Shown: one piece after another, positions 1 through 7,313 of the stretch
How positions within the stretch are numbered: position 1 is the stretch's first letter
How the letters are laid out: each line of letters opens with the position of its first letter
NCBI GenBank assembly: GCA_012862575.1
Contig: BLSF01000110.1
Location: 64,001-74,900, forward strand
Direction of reading: 5' to 3'
From: Parietichytrium sp. I65-24A
Taxonomy: Eukaryota; Sar; Bigyra; Thraustochytrida; Thraustochytriidae
DNA: 10,900 nucleotides
Position numbers and translations under genes: made by a program
Notes under the pieces: generated by a model
Seen by the model: the letters and a program-made list of their open reading frames with translations, nothing else
Databases searched by the model: none
What the model was told of the DNA's origin: nothing

Positions 1-62
1 TTCCATTGTCGCATGCTTTCCCTTCCATTCTTTTAACCTTTTTTTTTAATATTTAAAAAAAA

Positions 63-478
63 GAAATAAAGAGACAAAGCAAAGTCGAGAGTCCATCTCC
101 TCGCCTGCTAGCCAGTGCTACCCAACTCCTACGCCACACATATCACAAATACACAGCAGACACAGAAAAAGACACAAAGGACCAGACCATATTCTACCAT
201 TTATCCTAACTACTCCATAAGAGGAGGGCAAGCAAAGGGCACACACCTTCCTCCCTCGTTGTCCTTAGTTCTATCGTTTACGCTGGCCGTCGACTACCAT
301 GTGCACTGCGGCGGTAGATACTTTAAACTATAGGCCTCGGTACTTACAGCCGCTACCGCGCAGCTACTGCCCGCAGTAAGCACAGTGCCCACAGTACCCA
401 CAGTGCCCACAGTAGCAGGTGTCCTCGCTCCCTCACTCCCTCACTCCCTCACTCACTTCCCACAGTAAGATCAGTCAA
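63..478. repeat. Copy 1 of a 416-bp direct duplication
   Basis: This 416-bp block recurs at 480-895 with an offset of 417. I count three substitutions (209/626, 211/628, 213/630) and no indels. Inside each copy is a short CCCACAGT-type minisatellite (about 380-416 in this copy), then a run of CCTCACTC-type octamers (about 429-455). A 7-bp inverted pair GCGGTAG/CTACCGC (about 312-318 and 351-357) is also present. Short open frames in the block are not convincing genes. The block ends one base before the ambiguous n at 479, so it reads as the 3' end of one contig. The duplication is clear; calling it an assembly artefact is inference. Confidence 0.95.
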
Positions 479-479
479 N
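479..479. other. Single ambiguous base marking a likely scaffold join
   Basis: The only non-ACGT symbol in the window lies exactly between the two 416-bp copies. Some scaffolding programs place a single lower-case n where two contigs are linked by read pairs and estimated to overlap but the overlap could not be merged. The suffix-equals-prefix arrangement here fits that situation exactly. Confidence 0.85.
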
Positions 480-895
480 GAAATAAAGAGACAAAGCAAA
501 GTCGAGAGTCCATCTCCTCGCCTGCTAGCCAGTGCTACCCAACTCCTACGCCACACATATCACAAATACACAGCAGACACAGAAAAAGACACAAAGGACC
601 AGACCATATTCTACCATTTATCCTACCCAATCCATAAGAGGAGGGCAAGCAAAGGGCACACACCTTCCTCCCTCGTTGTCCTTAGTTCTATCGTTTACGC
701 TGGCCGTCGACTACCATGTGCACTGCGGCGGTAGATACTTTAAACTATAGGCCTCGGTACTTACAGCCGCTACCGCGCAGCTACTGCCCGCAGTAAGCAC
801 AGTGCCCACAGTACCCACAGTGCCCACAGTAGCAGGTGTCCTCGCTCCCTCACTCCCTCACTCCCTCACTCACTTCCCACAGTAAGATCAGTCAA
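480..895. repeat. Copy 2 of a 416-bp direct duplication
   Basis: This is the second copy of the block at 63-478 and it starts immediately after the n at 479. Its right edge runs into unique sequence leading to the PH-domain gene, so it probably includes part of that gene's upstream region. If the duplication is an unmerged contig overlap, only one copy exists in the genome and the true distance from the left edge of the window to the gene is 417 bp shorter. If it is real, it is a young tandem duplication. Confidence 0.95.
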
Positions 896-1067
896 CGCTT
901 GACTACGCTACGTACCTCTGGTCCGCGATCGGGAGAGAGAGAGAGAGAAAAAGAAAGAAAGAAAGAGAGAAAGAGAGAAAGAGAGAAAGAGAGAAAGAGA
1001 GAAGGATCCCTTCGCGAGTTGGTTAAGAGCAGAGAGGATAAGAGGATAAGAGGATAAAGTATTGAAG
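896..1067 (+). promoter_or_regulatory. Purine-rich 5' leader of the PH-domain gene
   Basis: This segment holds a polypurine microsatellite from about 930 to 1004, starting as GA dinucleotides and continuing as GAAA/GAGA units. It is followed by three GATAAGAG-like repeats (about 1035-1058). There is an in-frame TAA at 1047-1049, so the coding region cannot extend much further upstream. No TATA box is obvious. The tract may lie in the 5' untranslated region or the promoter, and the transcription start cannot be placed from sequence alone. Confidence 0.5.
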
Positions 1068-1961
1068 ATGCAGGGAGCGCCGCGGAGCAAGGTGGACAAG
1101 CTGCTAGGTCTGGACGACCAGCAGGCGGACACGAAGATTTTGGTGCAAAAGTCCGGTTGGCTGATGAAGATGAACAGTGGTAAAATGAAGAGCTGGAAGC
1201 GCTTCTTCTGCGTCATCAAGGACGGATTCTTCCTCTGGTACGCCAGCGACAACGACAGCGGGCCTTTCGACACCAAGCCCAAGGGCGTCTTTCCACTCGG
1301 CGGCTCTGCCATCTCCATGTCCATGCAGGACAAGAAGACCGTCAATTGCAGGCATCCTGACATCCCCGGCGCCAACTTCAAGATCCGCGCTGTCTCCATG
1401 GGCGAAGCCATGGACTGGCTCGCCGCACTGGAAGGCGGCAAGAAAGCCACGTGGGAGAATGCCCTGCTGGGAAACGCCCTCATTGAGAAGATGAAGAACA
1501 CCGGCACGCAGCTGGAGGCGGAGAAGGAAGCGGCATTCCAGGCGCTGCAGGACAAAGCCCGCAAGCTGGAAGTGGAGCGCGAGCAGCGCGAGAAGGTCGT
1601 GGCCAGGGACGCAGAGCGGCAGTCGATGTTCCGCGCCAAATTGGAGGCCGAGAAGGAGAAGAATCGTGCCCTCGAAGGGAAGAGGTCCACCATTGAGGAG
1701 AAGCTGTCCAGGGAGGAGACCGAGAAGAGGGCTGCTGCTCGCAAGCGCATGAGCGTGGAGAAAAAGCTTGCAGAGGCGGAGATGGCCCTGCAAAAGCTCG
1801 AGGAAGCCATGATTGTCAGGAGCTCGTGCGAGCCCCAGGCCCAATTCGCTAGGGAGGACAGCGAAGTACGCGCTTCCGTAAGCGCCCTTCGGACGTTCTT
1901 TGAGGCTCGTGCAAACGAGCAGGCAGTTCGCGCGCGGGCTTTGTACGAGAAAATAAAATGA
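1068..1961 (+). CDS. PH domain plus coiled-coil protein
   Basis: Single-exon gene, 297 residues. The ATG at 1068 is chosen because it has A at -3 and an in-frame stop lies 19 bases upstream. Residues about 26-122 form a pleckstrin-homology domain. Visible marks are the opening GWL (30-32), the WKRFF strand (43-47), a variable loop rich in polar residues, and the C-terminal helix with its near-invariant Trp117. Residues about 140-250 are a highly charged Lys/Glu/Arg heptad-like helix, probably a coiled coil. A short helical tail (265-297) closes the protein. PH domains bind phosphoinositides or protein partners, so an adaptor role at membranes is likely, with the coiled coil giving dimerisation. 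The PH-then-coiled-coil order recalls SWAP-70/DEF6, but their N-terminal region is absent and orthology is not claimed. The strand-1 basic pattern (K28, K34, K41, K44, R45) could support lipid binding, but this is untested. No signal peptide or membrane segment is seen. It converges on EFG1 downstream. Confidence 0.9.
   Translation: MQGAPRSKVDKLLGLDDQQADTKILVQKSGWLMKMNSGKMKSWKRFFCVIKDGFFLWYASDNDSGPFDTKPKGVFPLGGSAISMSMQDKKTVNCRHPDIPGANFKIRAVSMGEAMDWLAALEGGKKATWENALLGNALIEKMKNTGTQLEAEKEAAFQALQDKARKLEVEREQREKVVARDAERQSMFRAKLEAEKEKNRALEGKRSTIEEKLSREETEKRAAARKRMSVEKKLAEAEMALQKLEEAMIVRSSCEPQAQFAREDSEVRASVSALRTFFEARANEQAVRARALYEKIK
1952..1957 (+). promoter_or_regulatory. AATAAA hexamer overlapping the end of the PH gene
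   Basis: The canonical polyadenylation hexamer lies inside the last codons, just before the TGA at 1959-1961. If it is used, cleavage 10-30 bases downstream would leave a 3' untranslated region of only a few tens of bases. The following pyrimidine/GT-rich stretch (1970-2070) could be the downstream element. Functional use is inferred. Confidence 0.4.
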
Positions 1962-2625
1962 AATGTCTCAAGTGCTCCTCTGTTGGTTGTTATTAGACAG
2001 AGGCTCATTGTTGGTGTATTGTTGTCGTTGGTGGTGGTGGTGGTGCTGCTGCTGCTGTTGTTGTTGTCTCCGCACTTCGTCTCCACCTTTGTGCATGCTC
2101 CTGCCCTATTTGCGCGGCCCACCAGCTGTACAGACTACTCGTTCTTCAGCGGGAGCAGGCAGTGTAACCGAGCTTGCCAACTGCCTAATTTTAGCTGCTC
2201 TCTCATATAATATAAGCCACAAATCTGAATTCTGACTTGTTAGTTACCTCAATTCTATTCCTTCTCCACGTGTCTACTTGAGAGATGGAAGCTGTGCTCT
2301 TTTCCAGAGTGAAACGTGCGGAAAGAGCCATCAGCTCCTTTGTGCCACCGGCGGATTTTCGGGGCGACTTTTCGGAGGTTCGGCCAAGCGTCTTTCAAGG
2401 AAGAAATACATAGAAAAGAACTATCATATTGTAGAAGCGAATCTGTGTCCTGTGAGAAAGAAAAAGAACCATGTTGTATTATTTTGTCGGTGTTCATCAA
2501 GCGATAGGTCTGCTTTTAGCTTCCACCATTTGAATTCTTCGACCGCGGCAAATGAAGGCACACCGATTCGTAATGATGCAAATATCAAATAGCAAATAGT
2601 ATCTGTGCCAATCAGAACAGAAAAT
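1962..2625. other. Shared 3' spacer between convergent genes
   Basis: This spacer separates the convergent PH and EFG1 genes and so contains both 3' untranslated regions. It has a compound triplet microsatellite (GTG, then CTG, then TTG units) at about 2018-2068. The rest is mixed sequence with no convincing coding potential. No AATAAA on the minus strand was found close to the EFG1 stop, so EFG1 probably uses a non-canonical signal. Confidence 0.7.
2018..2068. repeat. Compound GTG/CTG/TTG triplet microsatellite
   Basis: Successive short runs of TTG, GTG, CTG and TTG follow each other in a continuous triplet phase. The tract lies in the 3' flank of the PH gene. Triplet phase is often tolerated in coding sequence, but here it lies downstream of the stop codon. 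Confidence 0.85.
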
Positions 2626-3868
2626 TTACAAGAAAAAGTCGTCTTCATCGATGTCTTCCTCTTTCTCTTCTCCGTCGACCTTGGTCTTGTCAGCCTTTTT
2701 GGTCTTGTCAGCCTTTTTGGTCTTGTCAGCCTTTTTGGTCTTGTCAGCCTTCTTGGTCTTGTCACCCTTTTTGGCCTTTGTGGCGTGACCTGTAGTTTCC
2801 TCAGACTTGTTTTGCTCCTTGTCTTCCACGCGAGGACGTTTCGAGGCGCCTTGAGTCTCTTCTTCGTCGCCTGAGTCCTTCTGCTCGCCGGTTTTTTCCT
2901 CTGCGTCAGACTCGCTCTCGCTTTCATCCTCCTTTGCGTTCGGCTCGATCGTCTCCCCGTCGATATTCTTGTTGGACCGCTTCTTTTCCTCAAACTTCTT
3001 CATGAAGGAGAGCAAGTAGGTCGATTTGCCTCTGCCAGACCGCTTGGAAAGCTCGAGCGCAAAGTCTCGTAATTCCTTCCGCTTTTCCAGCAGCTCGGGA
3101 GCGGCACCCTTCTTCAAGAATAGCGACACATACTTTTCACCGCGCGGGAAGAACCTAATGTATCTCAGGTCATTCATGAGATCCTTCTTCTGGTCCAAAA
3201 GCTCTCTTTCGCCAGGGGTTTGCTTGAGCTGCAGCAATATGGCCTTCAACTTGCGCTCCACCTTGAGCCTTTCCACGAACTTGATCTGATGATTCTTTTT
3301 CGCCATCTTCCGTTCCAGCTCCATCTGCTCTGCCGTCTTCTCCTGCTCTCGGTAAGACACCGCCACGCGCCAGCAAGTCATTTCATTCACCCAACGAATG
3401 GATCAGTCAACCAACAATTAGCAACTCACTCAGGTCAGCCAACGAACACATCAGCAAACAAGGGCGGCTCCATCAAAGCAAAGCAAAGCAAAGCAAAGCA
3501 AAGCAAAGCAAAGCAAAGCAAAGCAAAGCAAAGCAAAGCAAAGCAAAGCAAAGCAAAGCAAAGCAAAGCAACGCAAAGCAACGCAAAGCAACACAACACA
3601 CACACAATTACAAACTTACCGGCGTCACAAACCTCTTCTGCCGCTCTCCCTCACCATCTCCTCCCCCCTTTTCGCCCGTCTCCCTGTGTCTCCTCCCGCC
3701 CGTTTCGCGCTTCTCCCGCTCGTCGTACCTGCTCAAAGGCCGCGCACCCCCTCGCGTACGCCGCGGGTGTCCTCGCCGCGCTGAACTTTCCGTCGCCGCC
3801 GCAGCCCCAGCCTCCGCGCGCCGCCCGTTCTGATCGCGAGACCGCTTCCTTCCCGGCGCCTGGGACAT
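2626..3868 (-). CDS. EFG1: 18S rRNA maturation protein EFG1, two exons
   Basis: Two-exon gene of about 322 residues. Exon 1 runs from the ATG at 3868 to 3620 (83 codons); the start has eight A residues before it. Exon 2 runs from 3345 (or 3342) to the TAA at 2626. Exon 2 carries the EFG1 domain core: a Lys/Arg helix around KKNHQIKFVER (spliced residues about 100-109), a second helix, then the YIRFFPRGEKYVSLF block (about 145-159). A long acidic/basic tail ends in DEDDFFL; yeast Efg1 also ends in a DDFF-type motif. Efg1 acts in the nucleolus in early processing of 18S pre-rRNA within the small-subunit processome. The tail contains about five hexapeptide KADKTK-type repeats (genomic 2683-2772). 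Oddities: the N-terminal helix of the family domain is not recognisable, and exon 1 is Arg/Gly-rich low complexity, so an exon or start may be missed. The family call on exon 2 is firm; the exon 1 model is moderate. Confidence 0.85.
2683..2772 (-). repeat. 18-bp tandem repeat inside EFG1 exon 2
   Basis: Five head-to-tail 18-bp units encode six-residue lysine-rich KADKTK-like repeats in the C-terminal tail. The first three units are identical, the fourth has one T-to-C change, and the fifth is slightly degenerate. Units of 18 bp keep the frame, so copy number can vary without breaking the protein. Lysine repeats of this kind suit nucleolar retention or rRNA contact, which is inference. Confidence 0.9.
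3346..3619 (-). other. EFG1 intron, GT-AG
   Basis: On the minus strand the donor reads GTAAGT (3619-3614), directly after a complete codon. The acceptor region reads CGAGAGCAG (3351-3343). The second AG (3347-3346) and the third (3344-3343) both keep phase 0 with exon 1; the first AG would shift the frame. There is no other AG for about 70 bases upstream, and that stretch contains a branch-like TTGACTGAT, as expected for an AG-exclusion zone. The intron is about 274 bases and contains the pentanucleotide array at 3475-3599. The polypyrimidine tract next to the acceptor is weak. Confidence 0.7.
3475..3599. repeat. AAAGC pentanucleotide microsatellite (GCTTT on the gene strand)
   Basis: About 19 perfect AAAGC units (3475-3569) are followed by six interrupted units alternating AACGC and AAAGC, then AACAC. 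The array sits wholly inside the EFG1 intron, so the transcript carries GCUUU repeats about 130 bases before the acceptor. The plus-strand reading has no stop codon in one frame, which produces a spurious long open frame of Ser-Lys-Ala-Lys-Gln repeats. Confidence 0.97.
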
Positions 3869-4706
3869 TTTTTTTCCGCTACCTGTGGGAGAGACACACG
3901 GAGCGTACGCGGATGGTAGCAGGAGTTAGAGATTGGCGGTAGCTGGGACGCAAGGCGCGGGGACAGTTTTGCCGTGAACGGTTGTCTTTGTGTGTGTGTG
4001 TTTGTTTGTTTGTGTGTGTGTGGGAGAGAGAATGGGATGACTGGTTTGTGGAGCAGGGCTAGCGATGGGTAGAGAGAACGACTAAGAGTCGAGATGGAAA
4101 GGAAACGAGTTGGTTAATTTGGTGACTCGTTTTGCGTTTTGCAGAGCTTTGGAGTTTAGTCTCTCGTTTTGGTTGTTGGTTCTGCTTTGGATCTTTATTC
4201 ACTTGCGCTCTTTTGGCTTCTGGTTTTCTGATTGAGTCATTGACTCATTGTTTGATTGGGTGAATACGGTGAATGACCGAGACAGAATGGAATGGCGATT
4301 GTGACGGTTTAGCTTGTGTCGACTCTGGCTGAAAAGGAATTTGTCAATGGCTTGGTTTACACTCTTCGTTCATCAAATCAGATGAACACAAATTGGAAAG
4401 CAAGTTGGGGGGCGATGTAGTGAATGGGCATTTGCAGGAAGGAAATCAGAGCGTCGTGATTGATTATGCGCGCAAAGACAGTGTCGAGGTTGGTGGTGAT
4501 TGAGAACTCAGCTTGGCTGGAGAATAACGTTGGAAAAGGTGAACCGGGCGAAAAATAAAAATAAAATAAAAAGAAGCGACTTCTTCGCGCTGAGTGCACT
4601 CGTACAAACGGCGAGGAGTTGTGAAGAATGAAAAATTATTGTGGGGAGATGGGAAGCCAGATCCAGATGGAAGTCGCGCAAGCACAACCTCGAGCTGGGT
4701 CCCCTC
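3869..4706. other. Spacer: EFG1 promoter side and 3' flank of the amidohydrolase-like gene
   Basis: Both flanking genes are on the minus strand, so this region holds the EFG1 upstream region (near 3869) and the 3' region of the 4707-7313 gene. It contains a palindromic GCGTACGC at 3903-3910, a TG/TTTG tract at 3987-4022, and an A-rich run with repeated AATAAA-like words near 4550-4570 on the plus strand. A minus-strand AATAAA (plus TTTATT near 4193-4198) lies about 510 bases past the amidohydrolase stop. No open frame here looks coding. Confidence 0.6.
3987..4022. repeat. TG/TTTG microsatellite
   Basis: A run of TG dinucleotides is interrupted by three TTTG units, then resumes as TG. It lies about 120-150 bases upstream of the EFG1 start codon on the template side. 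No function is apparent beyond possible promoter-region DNA flexibility. Confidence 0.9.
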
Positions 4707-7313
4707 TCAGCTCGTTTGGTGCAGCGATCCTTCCCCCGATTCCGGCCTTGTACAAGATATAAACCGCCCAGGTCTGCGAGTTGAAGCTCGCGGAACGTCT
4801 GAGATATCGGCCCGGTGGTACACCATAGTACCTCTGCAATATGTAGATTTTACAAAAGGGTGTGGCTCAGTCGAAAGAATTACAAAATCTGCGTCGCTCC
4901 CAGCCCGCAAATTCCCCTTTGACCGAGCCGCACCTATCAAAGCTGCCGGAGTGGACGTGAACTGCTCCAACAGCGAGGCAAAAGTGGCTTCGTTAGCAAG
5001 ACTGCGCGCATAAAGCGCGGGAAGCGTCTGGTCGCACGATGCAAATGTCTTTAGAGAAACACTGCATCGTGAGGAGCCAGCGTCGCGATCCAGCAAATTT
5101 TCAAACTGCGAAATGTCTTCTTTGGAGTGGGCCCCAAGAACAAGATGCGCGCGCGCTTTGTCTGCTTCCAGCTCCTTCACCGTGCGTAGAACTGAATTCA
5201 TCATCGAAGCGGCCGCACCTCCAGCAGTTTGAATCGCAACGCCTTTAATTGGAGCACGCGAGCTCGCTCTGGTTCCGAATGCGTTCTCCGTGTTGACGGT
5301 CTTCCATGCGGGCAATGAGGACGTCACCCCCCCATTGCCATTCCCGTTCGAGTTACGACCGGAAACTGCTGCTGGGTCTCGCGGAGGCAGCAGGAACCTA
5401 GCACTAGAGTCAGCACCGCCACCGCTACCGCCACCCTGCAGATCTATCTGCTGAGAGTGCGTCTGCGAGAGAAAGCCTCTGAGGTTTTCCAAGCTATGAA
5501 AAGTGTGTAGGGGGCTTGTCTTGGGGACAGCCACCTTGTCGAAAGATCGACCGCGAACTCTTTGATTACCTTGGCGAGGCTGATTGTGTCGGATAGGTAC
5601 GCCTGCCGAGGAACCCGTTGCTGTTGTGCGTGATAGGAAAGCACCGCTCCGTGCTCCCCCACGCAGCTGTTCACCTGGCAAATTAGTGAGTGAGGAACCC
5701 ACTGCATCGCTCGTGCGAATTACGCTGGACGGTTTCATATCCATCTGTCCATGCGACGCCGAGCGGGTGTTCTCCGGACCCGTGCCAGTGTCCTGCACAG
5801 CAAACCTCCGCCCGGATTCTGCTGTGTCCGGGCTCCCCGGCGAGGCATCATCTGAAAGTACATTTCGCGAAAAGTCATCGCTGCCAAATGACGCCAAGGA
5901 GTCCCCACTGAAGCGCCGCCGCGAGCCGAGTTGGCTGGGCCGCCTGGGGAACTCTGCGACACTTAGCGGCGTGTGGTCATCGTCCGAACACAATTCATCC
6001 CTGTCTAGCCTCCAGTTGCGGACATCAAAAGAGGCAGCGCGCCTTTGGCGGCACAAGGATCGCAGGGAGGAAACCGATGAGAGGGACGGTGACCGCGGCG
6101 GCCGGCCAGATGACGAGGCGCTACTGAGCAGCAGGCCATCGTGAATACTACTTGAGGCAGTCGCAGGTGACGAAGAATCCATTTGTGTTTGCTGCGCAAG
6201 GGTGGTTTTGAAGCCTGCGTCCCAAGATCGTGCTTGCTGAGATGGCCGCAACAAGGAATCTTCCGCAGAATCAGCGTTTGACTGCTGGAAGGAAAAATAG
6301 GACTTCAACCCTTCGGTGAGGCAGCGCCGCCGAAGCTCGCATAGATCGCTGTCAAGGGTGTCCGAGGCGGCATCGTCGGCGAATATATCTGGCTCCGATT
6401 GACTGCTAAAGTTGGTCCGAACGAACAGCTTGGCATACCTGGAGGCGCTGGACGCTGGAGACTGAGTATTGGACTGCTGAGACCAAGGCGAGCTATCGAA
6501 CGCGTTCCCCAGAGCGCTCGACACCTCAAAGTCCTCATCGTCGTAATTGTCAGCCATATAGTCCGCGCTGAAGTCGTAAGCAGAGTTTGGGCTATTTTCA
6601 CTCGCCACATTTCTGTCGAATTCGTACTCTGTGCGGTTTTCCTTGTTCTCGGACGAGCAGTTTCCAGGCATCTCGTATGCAATTGTGGTAAGGCGGCGCC
6701 CAACTTTGTTCATCTCCAGCACAAGGATCAGGTCAAGCTCTCTGGAGAGAGCGCCAAGCTGGCGGTAGGTATTATCCGAAGCCGACATATTTGCCGAGTG
6801 CACGACGAGACCCAGAGTTCCACATTTCGCGAGCTGTCGAAGTCTCTGCGGCTCAAATCGCGCGGCAAAGTCAATTCTCGCCAGACTGGCCAGATTAATG
6901 TGCGGCCTCGCCGAGCGAAGTCTCGCGATCCGCTTCTTGACGTACGACAAGGCCAGTTTCGAAGGCAGTGCCTCGCTCGGCGCTTCAACCAGCGTGGTGA
7001 TCCCCCCTGCGGCAGCAGCGATGGCCTGCGCCTCTACGTCGGCCGCGCACAGCTCAGCCCCTGCATCTTTGCCTTCAAAGAAGAAGAATCCCACATCGAT
7101 CAGCCCAGGGACCACCAGGTCTTCGCCCACATCGACCACCACATCGACCATCTTCTCCAACGCGTCTTGGCCCTCGTGACCATGTCCCAAAAGCACCACA
7201 TCTTCGATCTGCCCCACAGCTGCATTCACCACTATGGCCGCAGGAACGAAACGACCGCCCAAAAGAGCCCGTCGCGTCTTCACCGCGAACCTCTCTTGCT
7301 CTATCACCTTCAT
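4707..7313 (-). CDS. Allantoinase-like pseudo-amidohydrolase with a large Ser-rich insert
   Basis: Single open frame of 868 residues. The ATG at 7313 is the first in frame and begins the N-terminal beta region typical of cyclic amidohydrolases. Residues 1-205 match the allantoinase/dihydroorotase plan: PAAIVV (24-29), VPGLID (68-73), AGGITTLVEAPSEALPS (102-118), CGTLGLVV (164-171) and DLILVLE (194-200). Residues about 700-855 match the C-terminal end: GAHS (727-730), STPAALIG (787-794), KGNLRAGSDADFVIL (799-813) and the closing strand. Between them, about 210-690 is low complexity, rich in Ser, Asp, Arg and Gly. The first HxH is replaced by G75 and F77, the carbamylated Lys by V170, a later His by L199, and the catalytic Asp before HS by A728. 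The insert takes the place of the remaining metal ligands. Catalysis is therefore unlikely; a structural or regulatory role is inferred, as for other pseudo-amidohydrolases (CRMPs, fungal inactive DHOase domains). No signal peptide or membrane span is seen. The assignment rests on remembered family motifs. Confidence 0.75.
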   Translation of the reverse strand: MKVIEQERFAVKTRRALLGGRFVPAAIVVNAAVGQIEDVVLLGHGHEGQDALEKMVDVVVDVGEDLVVPGLIDVGFFFFEGKDAGAELCAADVEAQAIAAAAGGITTLVEAPSEALPSKLALSYVKKRIARLRSARPHINLASLARIDFAARFEPQRLRQLAKCGTLGLVVHSANMSASDNTYRQLGALSRELDLILVLEMNKVGRRLTTIAYEMPGNCSSENKENRTEYEFDRNVASENSPNSAYDFSADYMADNYDDEDFEVSSALGNAFDSSPWSQQSNTQSPASSASRYAKLFVRTNFSSQSEPDIFADDAASDTLDSDLCELRRRCLTEGLKSYFSFQQSNADSAEDSLLRPSQQARSWDAGFKTTLAQQTQMDSSSPATASSSIHDGLLLSSASSSGRPPRSPSLSSVSSLRSLCRQRRAASFDVRNWRLDRDELCSDDDHTPLSVAEFPRRPSQLGSRRRFSGDSLASFGSDDFSRNVLSDDASPGSPDTAESGRRFAVQDTGTGPENTRSASHGQMDMKPSSVIRTSDAVGSSLTNLPGEQLRGGARSGAFLSRTTATGSSAGVPIRHNQPRQGNQRVRGRSFDKVAVPKTSPLHTFHSLENLRGFLSQTHSQQIDLQGGGSGGGADSSARFLLPPRDPAAVSGRNSNGNGNGGVTSSLPAWKTVNTENAFGTRASSRAPIKGVAIQTAGGAAASMMNSVLRTVKELEADKARAHLVLGAHSKEDISQFENLLDRDAGSSRCSVSLKTFASCDQTLPALYARSLANEATFASLLEQFTSTPAALIGAARSKGNLRAGSDADFVILSTEPHPFVKSTYCRGTMVYHRADISDVPRASTRRPGRFISCTRPESGEGSLHQTS
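5244..6686 (-). other. Encoded Ser-rich disordered insert of the amidohydrolase-like protein
   Basis: This part of the gene encodes residues about 210-690. It is uninterrupted by stops over about 480 codons, which argues for selection on coding. Composition shifts to Ser, Asp, Gly, Arg and Asn, with an acidic Asp/Glu stretch (256-263), a Gly-rich linker (627-634) and an Asn-Gly run (655-662). Arginine-preceded serines recur: RRAAS (425-429), RRPS (457-460), RRRFS (465-469) and GRS (588-590). These resemble basophilic-kinase sites. No intron boundary consensus was noted that would remove the segment while keeping the frame. Confidence 0.6.

Noticed and set aside
115-750. Short open frames repeated in both copies of the duplication
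   Set aside because: They begin at GTG, are rich in Ser/Pro/Thr from simple repeats, and show no domain.
1104-1844. 246-codon antisense open frame
   Set aside because: Shadow of the PH coiled-coil coding sequence, Leu/His-rich with no domain.
908-2122. 404-codon open frame on the minus strand
   Set aside because: It is antisense to the PH gene, made of Ser/Ala/Arg-rich sequence produced by codon bias, and reads through the GA microsatellite.
3220-3942. 240-codon plus-strand frame with Ser-Lys-Ala-Lys-Gln repeats
   Set aside because: It exists because the 5-bp AAAGC array has no stop in that frame; it lies antisense to EFG1.
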